DNA of 64,000 nt, from NCBI RefSeq assembly GCF_027595985.1, contig NC_073311.1:43698539-43762538 (forward strand). Reading direction: 5' to 3'. The notes beneath the pieces were generated by a model. It had not been told where the DNA came from. It saw only the letters and a list, made by a program, of their open reading frames with translations, and searched no databases. Of the stretch, positions 1 to 11,272 are shown one piece after another. Positions within the stretch are counted from its first letter, which is position 1. Every line of letters begins with the position of its first letter. A program made the translations under genes and the position numbers. The stretch is from Sorex araneus (lineage: Eukaryota > Chordata > Mammalia > Eulipotyphla > Soricidae).

Positions 1-2460
1 CAGGGTGACTCTAGTGGGCTTTGGCCACAGTCATCCCTTGCATGGAACCACCAGCTGATTGTCTGAGAATCAGTGGGAGGGAGCCCTGGTTCCCTAAACA
101 CAGCTTGAGAGGCCCCTAAACGACAACACCAATGAAACAAAAAGTTTAGAGTCCTCACCTCACTTACACTATTGAGACGCACAGTCTAAGAAACGAGGGC
201 CTACAGGACCAGGTCTGTACTTGATGAAAACTCAGTGCCAGAGAAGTCTAATTAGAGCTTGATAGATTAAAAGTCAGGGATACTCCCACAAACGTTCTCT
301 TGGGTACAATTTGGAGAGCAGCGCATCATTAACTGGTCACAACACAGCTTGAGGCAGGGGGGGTCCAACCCCCAGGGGACTCATCCCTACAGAGCTATTG
401 GAAAAGTGGTTAAAAATCCAAAGCTTAATTCTTAATGAAGACTTTTTTTTCATGTAAGCTGAAAACCAGTGAATTATTTATACAATAATTACAATATACA
501 CTAGATGCTTTTTCTATAACAAATACTTTATTTTCATTAGTATCAATGGAAGAAGGAATTAGCTACAGACATTTGGTAGGAAGGTCTTTGAAAAGCAACA
601 TATTTCTCTGATTTAAGCTTAACTTTAAGAAAGTAACTTAGAGTCTGAAGAAGAATGAACCAAAATGAAATAATCTGTTCATAGTGCCCATCTTCTTTAT
701 GACCATGATATAATTTATCACTAGTCGCCTCTGACTTATTTTGGGGTTAGCTGTCTGGGGCTATTTCCTTTATACACTGTTTCGAAAACAGATTTCCTAA
801 AACAGTATTAGAAAGTTCTTACTTGAGATGGTTGTAAAGATTAACCTTAATTTTGGCTAGAGTCTAATCTTGTCTGGAGCTGGCTCAGTGATCGGACAAC
901 AGCTGTGTTTATAAGAGAGATCAAAGTTTTGGGTTTAACTACAATTTAGAAGCAAAGATACCAGCAGCATTGACTATCTTTTACAGGAAAGAAAGAGGCA
1001 CTTAATCTCACACTAAAAGTGGAGTGGGTAGAAATGCTAGTTCTATACCTCTTTAAATCTACATTGGGTTACTTTTCCGTTCTGTTGTTCATGTGGATTG
1101 TATAAACTAATATAAGTGTGACGAGTCCTGGGATAGAGTACTCTGTAAAAAATTAGTTGCGAAGGCAAAATGCTATATAACAAAGACTGAACTTGGAATA
1201 AATTTTCAGACAAATGTAACTTTATCTTACATAAGGGCAACAATTGTTTTTATTAAGGTAGTTCAAAGAACATCCTCAAAGGTCAGAAAGTCAATTCAGT
1301 GCTTTGGATTTCTCCTGAAGGCTGAATGTATGAATAGGAAAGAAACTGGTTGTGTTGAGCTTGAGTAAAGGATGTGTCATCAAACGTGTATTCATTTTTT
1401 CCTTTTGTGACCCAAGGTCCTCAGCTGACATCGTATTTTGCTGTCACTGTGCTGAGTTAACAAGTGCTTTCTATAAATTTGGTATGGTAATAATGAAAAA
1501 CAAAAATTTCTACCTATGTTTTTCAGGGCATATTTCTTTAAACGTATAATTAGAAACAAATGTTAGCTGTTTTGAAATTCTTTTCCAATGCTTGTTAAAA
1601 TAAATGTTTTTGAACAGCAAGGTGTTAAAGAAACAGAGTGTTCCTCTTGTCCCTGTTACTGAGAACACCGACAGATTGATAAAGATATATTGGAACAGAA
1701 CGCTGCTTCTGACATCTTGACCAAGCACTCATGAAGACTGTGAAAAGACTGTGAAGTAAGACCATCAGAAATGATCATTTTTACTTGGCACATTTTAACT
1801 GGGCTCAGAGCTAAGGCTCTTACTGTTATGGTATAGAGTTGAGCTGTATTGAGCCTAACTTTTCTAGCTACAGAAAAATGGGAAATAATCTCAAGAAACA
1901 ACCTTTTTCTCTCCTCAGAAAGTAGTTTTGGGCACAAGACTCTCTCATAACTTCCCAATCAGCACAATCTGGGATAATGTCAGATTTTGGACAATTACTA
2001 AAAACCAGACACAAATGTGTAAACCAGATTTCCACTTCTTCTCTACTGACATGAGATTTAAAACAGCAACAGGACCATTTCTAGGTCAGTGTCAATGTGT
2101 AGTCACAAATTACCAAAGTAAGTAACAAATTGGAGTACATGGGTGTGTGATTTTGTATTTTGGCATAGGAGAGACATTGAAATATTCACATGTACAAGCC
2201 AAATCATAAAAATAAAATGGGACTTATGATTCCATCATTTTGAAAGAGCAGAATTTAGTTTTGACATCTTGCAGATTTGTGATATCCAGACTTTTCCTTC
2301 AATAGCCTTAAATAATACAAGTTTTAGAACACAAGTACAACTGTTTTTCTCCCATATTTCTACAATGTTTGCAAGTTAAGCAAACCCAAGGAAAACAGTT
2401 TCAACAGGAGAAAAATCTTCTTAGACATGTTTATAAACAAACATAAAAAAGTACAATGGG
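1..2460. other. Intergenic, no recognisable feature
   Basis: AT-rich DNA downstream of NUP37. I see no exon, CpG island or clear repeat. In human the next gene on this side is WASHC3 (from memory); none of its exons was recognised here. Confidence 0.5.
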
Positions 2461-2536
2461 GACACACACCCCTCTCTGTCCCCCCTGAAACACACACCAC
2501 ACACACAGACACACACCACACAAACAACCCCCTCCC
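2461..2536. repeat. CA-rich low-complexity tract
   Basis: Imperfect cacaca/ccacac blocks; part of the intergenic region beyond the NUP37 3' end. Confidence 0.8.
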
Positions 2537-2796
2537 AGTAGACACAAACCCGTTTTCAGGAATCAGAAGTTATGATCAAAATGAATATCCATTTAGACAT
2601 TTTATTCTAATTAAACATTCATTCTAATTTAAATGTAGCTGACTACAAACAAAATTTACTAAGAACAAATGTACTGAGGACATTAGAATATACAGAATTT
2701 CCAGTCTTTGATCACACTAAAATTTAACAACAAAGTAGAGGTTGAAAAATGAATCCATATCTTGATGTAAGGAAAGATAAAGTTAGAATTCTTACT

Positions 2797-2951
2797 TTAA
2801 ATTTTTTGGTTTGGGGGCCACACTTGGCAGTGCTCAGGGATGAATTCTGGCTGTCCACTCAGGGAACACTCCTGGTGGTGCTCAGGGGACCATATGAGAT
2901 TGAACCAGAGTCGGGTGCATGCAAAGCAAGTGCCCTACTTGCTTCAGCCCT
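2797..2951 (-). mobile_element. SOR SINE (short form)
   Basis: Diverged copy, reverse orientation (ggccacacttggcagtgctc ... gggaccatatgagat). It is flanked by copies of taaagttagaatt (2778-2790 and 2952-2964). Confidence 0.85.
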
Positions 2952-2964
2952 TAAAGTTAGAATT

Positions 2965-3388
2965 TTTAAAAATTAATTAATTTATTTTTTAATTAGTGAA
3001 TCACCGTGATTCACTTACAGATTTATACATTTTTTGTGCTCATGTTTCCCTCATACAAAGTTCGGGAACCCATCCCTTCACCAGTGCCCATTCTCCACCA
3101 CAAATAAACCCAGCAGCCCTCTCACCCTCCCCAATCCCTTCTCCCCCACCCCACCCTGCCACTGTGGCAGGGTATTTCCTTTTGTTCTCTTTCTCTAATT
3201 AGGTGTTGTGGTTTACAATAAAGGTGTTGAGTGGACATTGTGTTCAGTCTCTAGTCTACATTTGGCACGCATCACCCTTCCCCCACATGGCCTCCAACAC
3301 ATTTTACTTGGTGTTCCCCTGTCTATCTGAGTTGCCCTCTCCCCAGAATGTGAGGCCAGCTTCCAAGCCATGGAGTCAACCTCCTGGT
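2965..3388 (-). mobile_element. L1 3' UTR fragment
   Basis: Minus-strand 3' end of the same shrew L1 subfamily seen at 15495 and 57220: the complement contains gtgattcactaattaaaaaa-type tail, ggtggagaatgggcactggtg and the ccaagaggat/ttggaagct region. It abuts a third copy of the target site (ataaagttagaattctta, 3389-3406). Confidence 0.8.
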
Positions 3389-3406
3389 ATAAAGTTAGAA
3401 TTCTTA

Positions 3407-4260
3407 ATGCTTTGCAGAACATAATATATAGTCCTCCTGAAACTAAGAGTTTTAGAAGGTCTTCCTCTCATTTCTTGGGAATATATTATCTTGTAGCCAC
3501 CACATAAACATAAATGTAGCACCATCATTTTCTTTAAGGTAATACTCCCTGCCTTTCTTTGACCTAACTGTATTTACACCATCACGAGTGATCTTCCCAC
3601 AGGCCAGCTCCACTAAACAGTGCTACTGGGTCATTCCATTCGACAACTTTTGTTTTGGATAAACATAAACATAAACATACTTTATGAACTCTCAGTCCAG
3701 GAAATTTATTTCCTGCATACCCAATTATCCAACATACTTATTTCTTTCTTCATCTTAAATATCACCTATTTACTTCCCAAGTCAAGTTCTCTAAGCATGA
3801 GACAGTTTTCAAATATACCAGTACAAAGGATGACTGTCTTTACTTTGTTGAAAAATATTTCCTAGAATGAATTCTTTGATTTGTCCTGGTAAAAATTTCT
3901 GTCAAAATTCTTTAAGGATCACTATCTCTCATCAGAGAGATAAGGGGAACCACATCAGAAAAGCATACCCTTTGTCTTTTTAAACTCAAAATATGCTTCA
4001 TGAAGGCATAAGGAATGATGTTATTTGGTAATAATGTTCTACTATATTAAGTAATTGACTTGGAAATTAGTATGCAGGTTTTCATATATACTTTAAAGCA
4101 TGTAACAGTTTCCAACAAATATCTACATAATCGCAGCATTTGACTGAATTTTAAAATTAACTATAAGATTTCCTAAATTACTGAATTTTCTGGATTCCAT
4201 AATTAATACAAGTAGAAAACTTGAGTAAAAGATATTGGCATAATTCACAATCAATGTCCA
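3407..4260. other. Intergenic, no recognisable feature
   Basis: AT-rich; only a SOR head fragment (aggggctggagagatcgttc) at 4260-4280 next to the solo LTR. Confidence 0.5.
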
Positions 4261-4342
4261 GGGGCTGGAGAGATCGTTCAGGACACAAAACCCAAGGGGA
4301 TAGTGGGGAGAAATGACGTGAAAGTCAAAAATAAACATACAT

Positions 4343-4692
4343 TGTAGGGAGCCATTTTACAAGCCTGGCTCTTATCTTCTAGTCAAGTGGAGGCTTACTT
4401 GGGATTCCTGTAACAAGGTCGCCACTGCTGACCTTACTGATCTTATCATTTCGCCATTTGTCTCTCACTAGCCAACGCCCATGCCTGATCTGCATTTTAC
4501 TACTGTTCGTATGGGGGTCCAAGCATGCATACTATACCACCTCCTCCCAGCAGAGAGGTATAAGTATTGTAACTGCAGTAGAATAAACTCTCTCTCTCTC
4601 CTCCTCCTTCTGGCTCTGCGTCTGTTCATTTGGCTGCGTCTCCTCCTTAGCCCCGAAGGGTCCTCCCTGCTGGACAGGACGGGACCCCCACA
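4343..4692 (+). mobile_element. Solo LTR of an endogenous retrovirus
   Basis: 350 bp beginning TGTAGGGAG and ending ACCCCCACA, flanked on both sides by the identical 6-bp repeat ATACAT (4337-4342 and 4693-4698). Internally there is a TATA-like TATAAGT (4559-4565) followed by a polyadenylation signal AATAAA (4582-4587), then a pyrimidine-rich stretch. These are standard LTR features. No internal viral genes flank it, so it is a solo LTR left by recombination. A 6-bp duplication is typical of class II (beta-retrovirus-like) elements, which is an inference. The exact match of the flanking repeats suggests it is not very old. Confidence 0.8.
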
Positions 4693-4734
4693 ATACATCT
4701 TTGATATAATACATAGTCTTGTAGGCATCTGCTT

Positions 4735-4890
4735 GCTTTTCTCAGGGGAGGAGGTTTGGCTACATGTGGTGGTGCTCAGGGCTTACTTCGGGATGTGCTC
4801 AGGGAATCCTTCTAATGGTGCTCAGGAGACTATGTGCTATGGGGACCATGGTTGGCCACATGCAAAGCCTTAAGCCCTGTAGTAGCTCTC
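4735..4890 (-). mobile_element. SOR SINE, diverged
   Basis: Reverse-oriented copy with ggtggtgctcagggcttactt and ttggccacatgcaaagc, ending in gtagtagctctct. It lies directly downstream of the solo LTR. Confidence 0.75.
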
Positions 4891-5214
4891 TCTGTGCCAA
4901 CATGTGACCCTCATAGTAATTCCACAAAACACTGATTCCCATCTCCATCTTATCTGAGCGAACACAGCATTAACTTGAAGGAACCGAATTTGTAGAAATG
5001 TACTGGTATCTGCACTGGATTGACAACCATATTGTATGTTCAAAGTTCTGAGGTAGCTGCCTTATGAAATGCTAAATTTCAGTGATCTGAGGGAAGGGGA
5101 CATTTGCATTGCTACTAGGCATCATCTCAAAAACATTTAGATTTTTGCCATGAATCAATGATGAAGGGAAATAGATTGCCTTGAATGCCTCGCACTTATT
5201 AAAAACCTTGTTAA

Positions 5215-5352
5215 AGTCCAGAGATAGTACAAGGGATATAACTCTTGCCTTGTAGGTGGTCAACCCAAGTTTGATGCCTGGTACTCCATTTGCTACTTGA
5301 GCCTGCCAGGAGTAATTCCTGAGCACTGGCTGGTGTGAGCCCAAACCAAAAA
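5215..5352 (+). mobile_element. SOR SINE (short form), diverged
   Basis: gagatagtacaagggatata ... ccaggagtaattcctgagca ... ctggtgtgagcccaaacc; forward orientation. Confidence 0.8.
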
Positions 5353-5356
5353 ATAG

Positions 5357-5599
5357 CACTGTAGCACTGTTGTCCTGTTGTTCATCGATTTGCTCGAGCG
5401 GGCACCAGTAATGTCTCCATTGTGAGACTTGTTACTGTTTTTGGCATATTGAATATGCCATGGGTAGCTTGCCAGGCTCTGCCGTTCGGGCAGGATACTC
5501 ATGGTAGCTTGCCAGGGTCTCCCAGAGAGATGGAGGAATTGAACCCAGCTGGCCACGTGCAAGGCAAACACCCTACCTGCTGTGCTATCGCTCCAGTCC
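5357..5599 (-). mobile_element. SOR SINE (long form)
   Basis: Full-length long form in reverse: tcatcgatttgctcgagcgg, tgtctccattgtgagacttg, tttttggcatattgaatatg, and the tRNA-like head ctgctgtgctatcgctccag. Confidence 0.93.
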
Positions 5600-5632
5600 A
5601 AACCAAACAGTAAACAACAAAAATTGTATTTG

Positions 5633-5815
5633 AGTTGGAGTGACAGTGCAGTGGGTAGACATTTGCTTTGCATGGGGCCAACCAGGGTTTAATCTCTGGT
5701 GTCCCGTATGGCCCCTCCTCCAGGCTGCCAGGAGTGATGCCTGGGTACAGAGCCAGGAGTAAGCCCCTGAGTACTGCTGGGTGTGGCCCAAATCCCCCAC
5801 TCCTCTTCCCCCCCA
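5633..5815 (+). mobile_element. SOR SINE (short form), diverged
   Basis: ttggagtgacagtgcagtgg head, gccaggagtaagcccctgag and ctgggtgtggcccaaat tail, ending in a C-rich run. Confidence 0.85.
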
Positions 5816-6229
5816 AATATATAATTTTTTGATAAGAAATGATCATTCATAAAAAGCAGAGAGAGAGAGACTGTTAAAGGTATTATGATATAAATCATTT
5901 TCAGGGAATGTTTTATCTTCTAGCAGATGTTGTAAGTATGTCCAGCCATCCAGTCCGAAGGAACGTGCATATAGTAAACAGGGCTGAGTAACACAGTGTC
6001 ACATTTCTAAGAAACTGTAAATCATTTTTATACTGAAATAAAGAATAATCCCTTATAATAACTAAGGAAGTGATAAGATCCTATATAAATATAGATTGCA
6101 TATACCGACACATGTGACTATAAGCACTTCCAAAAGAACAAACAGAAGAACGTAAAGGACTTTTTCTTTTTTGGTAATGATCTGTGTCCCTGAGGATGAG
6201 AAAAAAACAATAAATCTAAAGTGTGTTAG

Positions 6230-6560
6230 TTGGAGCCAGAGAGACAGTTGGTTAAGGGGCTTGGCTTTTCCCTTTGTGTCCGGGTCACACCCGGTGATGC
6301 TGAGGGGTCACTCCTGGCTCTGCACTCAGGAGTCACTCCTGGCAGGCTTAGGGGATCCTATGGGATGCTGGGATTGAGCCCGGATGGCTGAGGCCTTACC
6401 TGCTGTACTAACTGTCTGGCACCAAGGTCTTTCCGATGATCACCCTGGTTCAATCCCTGGCACTACATGTGATTGGTTCCCTGAGCACTGTCCCAGATCA
6501 GAGTTATCCCTGAACTAGGAATAGTCCCTGAGTACTGCCAGATATGTCCCCACCCCTTTC
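6230..6560 (+). mobile_element. SOR SINE interrupted by a reverse SOR SINE
   Basis: A forward head (gttggagccagagagacagt, 6230-6270) and a forward body/tail (caccctggttcaatccctgg ... actgccagatatgtccccac, 6430-6560) are separated by a reverse copy at about 6277-6425 (gggtcacacccggtgatgct ... cctgctgtactaactgtctg). This is a SINE inserted into a SINE. Confidence 0.75.
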
Positions 6561-6616
6561 CTCAATCAATAAAAATTTAAAAAGAAAACTAAGTTTCATA
6601 TAAAGTATAGAAGTTT

Positions 6617-6789
6617 GGGGCTGGAGCAATAGCACAGCGGGGTAGGGCATCTGCCCTGCATGCAGTTGACCCGGGTTCGATTCTCAGCATCTCATATGGT
6701 CCCCTGAGCACCGTCAGGAGTAATTCCTGAGTGCAGAGCCAAGAGTAACCCCTGTGCATCATCGGGTGTGACCCAAAAAGAAAAAAACA
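6617..6789 (+). mobile_element. SOR SINE (short form), near consensus
   Basis: Complete: ggggctggagcaatagcaca to gggtgtgacccaaaaagaaa. TSD aaagtatagaagtt / aaagtatagaggtt on the two sides (one mismatch). Confidence 0.95.
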
Positions 6790-6947
6790 AAGTATAGAGG
6801 TTCTATTTTGGATAATCCTGTGATAAAATCAGAAGTAATGTTTCCCTAATCACTTCTCTACAATTGAGTTAAGACTCAATTACATCCTTAAAAGATTCAA
6901 AAATGTACATAGAGATGCACAGAATAGAGTTTTTCAAAGCATCAATA

Positions 6948-6953
6948 TTTATT
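6948..6953 (-). terminator. NUP37: NUP37 polyadenylation signal AATAAA
   Basis: The plus strand reads TTTATT here, giving AATAAA on the minus strand 112 nt past the NUP37 stop codon. It is the first canonical signal after the stop, so cleavage would fall near 6925-6935. This would give a short 3' UTR of roughly 135 nt. A later signal cannot be excluded. Confidence 0.6.
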
Positions 6954-7065
6954 TAACAAAAGTAACAAGGGGGTTTACAGTATATTTGATATAAAAATAA
7001 GAAATTCTCCAAAATATGTATTAAAATACAAAGTTTATGGATCTAAGGTATACAGAAAATTTATG

Positions 7066-7179
7066 TTACATTTCAGTCACCCAAAACAGGAGCTTGTGGT
7101 CTCCTCCAATGGCGCACAGGGGCAGAGTTCTATGCCAGGAGAGGCCAGATCCAACAGGTACTGAGCCGGTGAGAATGGG
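7066..7179 (-). CDS. NUP37: NUP37 exon 10, last coding exon
   Basis: Encodes residues 290-326 and the TAA stop (7068-7066): 37 codons starting in phase 0 after the acceptor ...tgttttgtag. It contains the terminal WD-type segment with SGLSWHRTLPLCAIGGDH and ends LLFWVTEM. The human protein as I recall it ends in TEV, so the last residue is changed. This strand closes the beta-propeller. Reading continues into a TAA in the same frame, and an AATAAA follows downstream. Confidence 0.97.
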   Translation of the reverse strand, partial: PILTGSVPVGSGLSWHRTLPLCAIGGDHKLLFWVTEM

Positions 7180-7446
7180 CTACAAAACAGAAAAGAATTA
7201 AAGAAGCTCAGTAAATCAGTACAGTTAGTAAATAAAATATTTTTGAAAAAAGAAATGCACCAATAAACTGCTTGTGTTTATAAAGAAAATAAAAAAATTC
7301 CTTTATTTATTAAAAATAAAATCTTAGAGGTGAGATACACATCACTTGCAGCTCACAGACATGAAGGATACAGTTGTCTATGAATAAGTGGTACAGCCCA
7401 CATGCAAATATCTCTGCAGCGTAAACAGCAAGCAAAATTTCTTCAT

Positions 7447-7617
7447 TAATTTTTTGTTTCTGGGCCTCATCCCCTGGTGCTCAGTGCTTACTCCTGTGTC
7501 TATCCTTAGGGATTACTTCTGGTAGGGCTTGTCCGATCATATGTGGTACTAGAGAGTGAACCCAGGTTGGCCACTTGCAAGGCAAGTACCCTACCCACTA
7601 TGTTATCTCCTGGCACC
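7447..7617 (-). mobile_element. SOR SINE, diverged
   Basis: Reverse copy: gggcctcatcccctggtgct, gcttactcctgtgtctatcc, ccacttgcaaggcaagtacc. In NUP37 intron 9. Confidence 0.8.
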
Positions 7618-7860
7618 CAAGATTACTATATTTAAATCAATGCGAGAATATAATGGAGAATTAAATGTTCCTTACATGATTACTGATAAAAAAGTATGTT
7701 ACCACTGGTGATTCAAATATCTAAACAGGCCTTCGCTTTCTAATTTAGTAGAAAGCAAGCTAATTTGGGGCTTTGAGTAGAGGACGCAAACTGAAAAACA
7801 CACATTAAAAAAGAGAAAAAGAAAAAGAAAATAAAATCACCCAAAACACAACCACACATG

Positions 7861-8105
7861 TGGAACCAGGGAGAGCGCTCAGGAGGGGGTGCAGAGCCTT
7901 CTCAGGAGATGGAGTGAAGCCCTGCATCTGACCCCAGGCCGCGACAATCCGGCACCTCTGCGTGACCTTGATGGCCCCCAGCACCGCACCAGCGGGCTTG
8001 GCACGGAGCCTTCTTGTCTAATATAAGCAAGACTCTGGGAGTGGACCTCAGGGCACTGCTTTGGGAAGTGTTCCCCCTCCCCACTTCCCCCCCACACCCG
8101 ACCGA
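7861..8105 (+). other. GC-rich intronic stretch, probable old SINE-derived DNA
   Basis: A GC-rich segment between exons 10 and 9 with weak SOR-like features (gggagagcgctcaggaggg, catctgaccccaggccgcga). It is too diverged to assign. It gives open frames on the minus strand that have no protein similarity I recognise. Confidence 0.3.
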
Positions 8106-8147
8106 AACCCAAAAGCCCACCTATAGGGTAAAATATTTCCAAACTAC

Positions 8148-8241
8148 CTGAGTGTGTCCCAAATGATGAATCTGAAATTGGCTTGTCATTTTCCCAGGAT
8201 AACCAGCCGTTGCAAACAAGTTTTCATTAATTGATGACCAC
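8148..8241 (-). CDS. NUP37: NUP37 exon 9
   Basis: 94 nt. The first G completes Arg258 (AG|G), then 31 codons give residues 259-289, including ENLFATAGYPGKM and QFQIHHLGHTQ. Acceptor is ...ttctcttag, donor is CAG|gtagtt. The sequence aligns to the human segment ending HLGHPQ, with P changed to T. Too short and too interrupted to show as an open reading frame by itself. Confidence 0.96.
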
Positions 8242-8489
8242 CTAAGAGAAGGATAAAATAAGAATAGTAGTCTAGAGATAATTATGATTTTTTTTCCTTT
8301 GAAACAAGTTATTTCTTTTTTTTCTCAAAACACCAAGTTTATGACTTTCGCTAATGTGGTTCCACAGTGAAACTGCGAACTGCGGGGTAACTGTCTACAC
8401 TCCTGCTGTGACTCTCCAGTGCTCATCATCTGCTATGTTCCACGGTCACATAAGGCTAGCACAATTCCTGTCGTTGTTACTGATATTGT

Positions 8490-8630
8490 GGTCCCTTTCT
8501 ATGGGTGGACAGGAGGGGTGGCATGCAGGTCAGGGCCATACGTGAAGGGGCCTGTTGAAAAGGGCCTGGTGCTGGCGACTGAATCCAGGGTCTCCCACAT
8601 GCAAGTCATATGTCAGCTACACCCACAACC
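8490..8630 (-). mobile_element. Degenerate SOR SINE
   Basis: Only weak similarity (gggcctggtgctggcgactgaatccagggtctcccacatgcaag, in pieces). Reverse orientation, NUP37 intron 8. Confidence 0.45.
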
Positions 8631-8641
8631 TCAAAAATTCT

Positions 8642-9590
8642 TTTTTTTTCTCTTTTTTTTAAACTTGCTTTAATTTTTGTATAGGCACCATGAGTCTTCT
8701 TTTTTAATCAAGGGGGGTGACAGTGCAGTGGGAAGCATAAACCAGGTATTGGAAATATACGAAATATTTCACAAGATTTAAAATGTGCTCGGAGAGCCAG
8801 AGAGATCCCCAACACCCTAACAAGACCGGGGCGGGTAAGGGTGGGGGGAGGAGGGATAAAGAAAAAAGAAAGAGTTCGTTGACAAATAAAACTACTGCAG
8901 TGTGTTACTTTTATGTGCAGCGGGCACATGAGTTGCCTGTCCAAAGGTAATCTGTCCTTATATGCTGAACTAAACCCAACTATGTTTGCCACAGTGTGTC
9001 CAACTCTGGGGCTGGGACACAATATCTAAGGCGATGGCAGCTATTCTGGGGAAAGGGACATACACCTTCCTTCCTCTCAATTTGTTCTGACTGGTCTGAG
9101 GCTGATACCTAGAATGATGGTGACAACCTATGACTCTGAGGATGGGCGGGGCCGGGGCCAGGTCTGCACGGCCCATGGCACAACGAACTAATCAACCAAT
9201 CCCCAGCCTGTTGTTAATCACCACAGTTGCGGATTTAAATGCATACTGGCCACATTTCTGAAATCAGGATGCATCTTATAATCTATGGCTGTTCATACAT
9301 TTAGTGTAGGAGTACAAAAATAATAGTTTCCCCAACTTTCATAATTTTGTTCAGGGTGTTTTAAAATATAGTATATAATAAATATCCTATGGGTTTTATT
9401 TCATTAGAAAGATTTTCTATTGCCCAAAACTAAAAAGTATCCTACTGACTAGATGATACAATTGAATATTATACAAAAATGAAAAAAAACAAGGTAGATA
9501 AGCTGACTTTTTTTAAAAAAAAGTATGTTGCTTTTAAAAAGTCACAGATACATACTATCAAACATGCTGTCACTTGAAGACAATAATTAA
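8642..9590. other. NUP37 intron 8, mostly unrecognised
   Basis: Contains a T-rich run, a weak SOR-like fragment around 8705-8850 and a G-rich run near 8827-8858. The rest (8860-9590) is AT-rich sequence where I see nothing definite. Confidence 0.5.
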
Positions 9591-9591
9591 T

Positions 9592-9775
9592 TATTTTATT
9601 AAATCACTGTGAGATTGACCCTTACAACGCTGTTCATGATTAGGTTTCAGTCACCCAGTGTTCCACACCCACCCCTCCACCAGTGTACATTTCCCAGCAC
9701 CAGTGTCCCCAGTTTCTCTCTCCTTCCCTGCCCCCCACATCCCAGCCTGCCTTTATGGGCCCAATGCCTTGTGGG
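9592..9775 (-). mobile_element. L1 3' end fragment
   Basis: Complement of the shrew L1 3' UTR: gggtgactgaaacctaatca, tgtacactggtggaggggtg, ending in a tail with aatcactgtgagattgaccc on the plus strand. NUP37 intron 8. Confidence 0.75.
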
Positions 9776-10181
9776 TATTGCAGCTTGCACTGCAGATACC
9801 TACAGGTTATCAGGACTATCCCTTTACCTACTTTTAACACAGTTTACCTACTTTTAAACTACGTTTAAAGACAACAGTTTATAGGTGTAAGCCTAGGACC
9901 AGCCTATATTCACATCTTTCTTAGCACAGACGCTAAGGGAGCAGGTGCCCGGCGTGGCTGGGAGTGCCTTACAGTGGCGGCTTGTTTCACTCGTCATAAA
10001 AATACCCAAAGAAAATACTGGAAAAGAAGCCAGTCTCACGCCCAGACCAAAAGACAGAAACAATGGCTTCAGTTAAGAATGCAAAATAACCGTGCACAGA
10101 ACAATGAGACTGGGAAAGGATTCCAGGTGGCGGCCCAACACAAAGACACCAAACTCGAAAGATCCGGCACAGTGGAGTTAC

Positions 10182-10232
10182 CTGAATAGGCAGGCCCGGT
10201 CCACGTGGACAGGTCTCTTATCTTGTGGGTAA
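10182..10232 (-). CDS. NUP37: NUP37 exon 8 (51-nt microexon-like)
   Basis: A 51-nt exon. T completes Ser241, then residues 242-257 read YPQDKRPVHVDRACLF, and the closing AG starts Arg258. Acceptor ...ttttccag, donor CAG|gtaact. The human segment as I recall it is YPQNKRPVHMDRACLF, so there are two conservative changes (N to D, M to V). Skipping this exon would keep the frame (51 nt), but I see no evidence that it is skipped. Confidence 0.96.
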
Positions 10233-10479
10233 CTGGAAAACAGTATTTTGCTTTTAATGAATGTGTTAGGCTCAAGTTGAGAAACTTAAATTAAGACTTT
10301 AAAGTTAATTTCTTTTTAAAGGACGCAATACTCATTGTCCTCAGACTATGGGAAAATTCAAAGCAAGCACAGGATTAAAACAGATGATAAATGCTGAGGA
10401 CATAAACATGACTTAGAACTGCTACAGAATACCATCGTTCAATAGGATCACTGTCTGCCTCCTCCCCGCTCTCCTTTTT

Positions 10480-10575
10480 TCTTTACTCTCTCTGCTCTCC
10501 AGCTCTCCCTCCTTCCCTCCCTCCCTCCCTTCATCCGTTCCTTCCTTTCTTCCTCTCTCCTCTCCTTCCACCCCT
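10480..10575. repeat. CT-rich low-complexity tract
   Basis: Imperfect (CCCT/CCTT)n stretch; purine-rich on the NUP37 transcript strand, about 240 nt upstream of exon 8 in intron 7. Confidence 0.8.
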
Positions 10576-10814
10576 TTCCCACCCAAATAACTGCTCAGCT
10601 CAAAGGTTTCCTCATATTGTTCTTTCTAGGTGACTGGAAGTAAACTTGCAAAGCAAAGGCACCCATCTAGTTTATATAAAAACCCATAAATCTGCCCATT
10701 TTACAGGAAAGGAAAGTTTTTCCTTGACAGTCAAGCCCAGTTATGCAATGACTCAGTGGTTCGTTTAGCAACAGTGAATGACTGTTAGTAAGATATACAA
10801 GACAAAGGAAGTAC

Positions 10815-10996
10815 CTGGACCGAGTAATATCCCAAATTATCCAATCATTCCCTGCAACAGCTCCGACTTTGAAGGTGTTTTTCAGGCACCAGTGTGCTGA
10901 CATTAACGGTATCTGTTCTGATTCAAGAGATAAAATCGCTTGTTGGGCCAAAAGATCATAAAACCGGATCGTTCCATTCTTCTCTGCCACCATCAG
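10815..10996 (-). CDS. NUP37: NUP37 exon 7
   Basis: 182 nt, residues 181-240 plus the first two bases of codon 241. It starts LMVAEKNGTIRFYDLL and ends GNDWIIWDITRS, two WD-type blade ends (IRFYD, IIWD). It is nearly identical to human NUP37 as I remember it. Acceptor ...tttgtcttacag, donor CAG|gtactt. It lies only 582 nt upstream of exon 8. Confidence 0.97.
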
Positions 10997-11272
10997 CTGT
11001 AAGACAAAGAAACCCCCCAATTCACTAGCCAAATCTGAAAAGTAGGCAGAAGGTTAAATGGTAAAAGGCAAACAAACATTAGTGTACATTGCGAATGGGA
11101 GGTCAAATGCAAAGGGAAAAAAGTTATTTCCATCTACAGAGAAGTTAAAAAACAAAACAAAACAAAAACCCAACAAAACAAAATGATAATGGAGAAATAA
11201 TTATTTTGAAATTGAGTTTTAACTGGATTACAGAATTTTAATGAAGAGACAGAATTTTAACTACTATATATT

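Noticed and set aside
1-6900. Exons of the next gene (WASHC3 in human synteny)
   Set aside because: No open frame here resembles it and no CpG island is present; the gene is probably left of the window.
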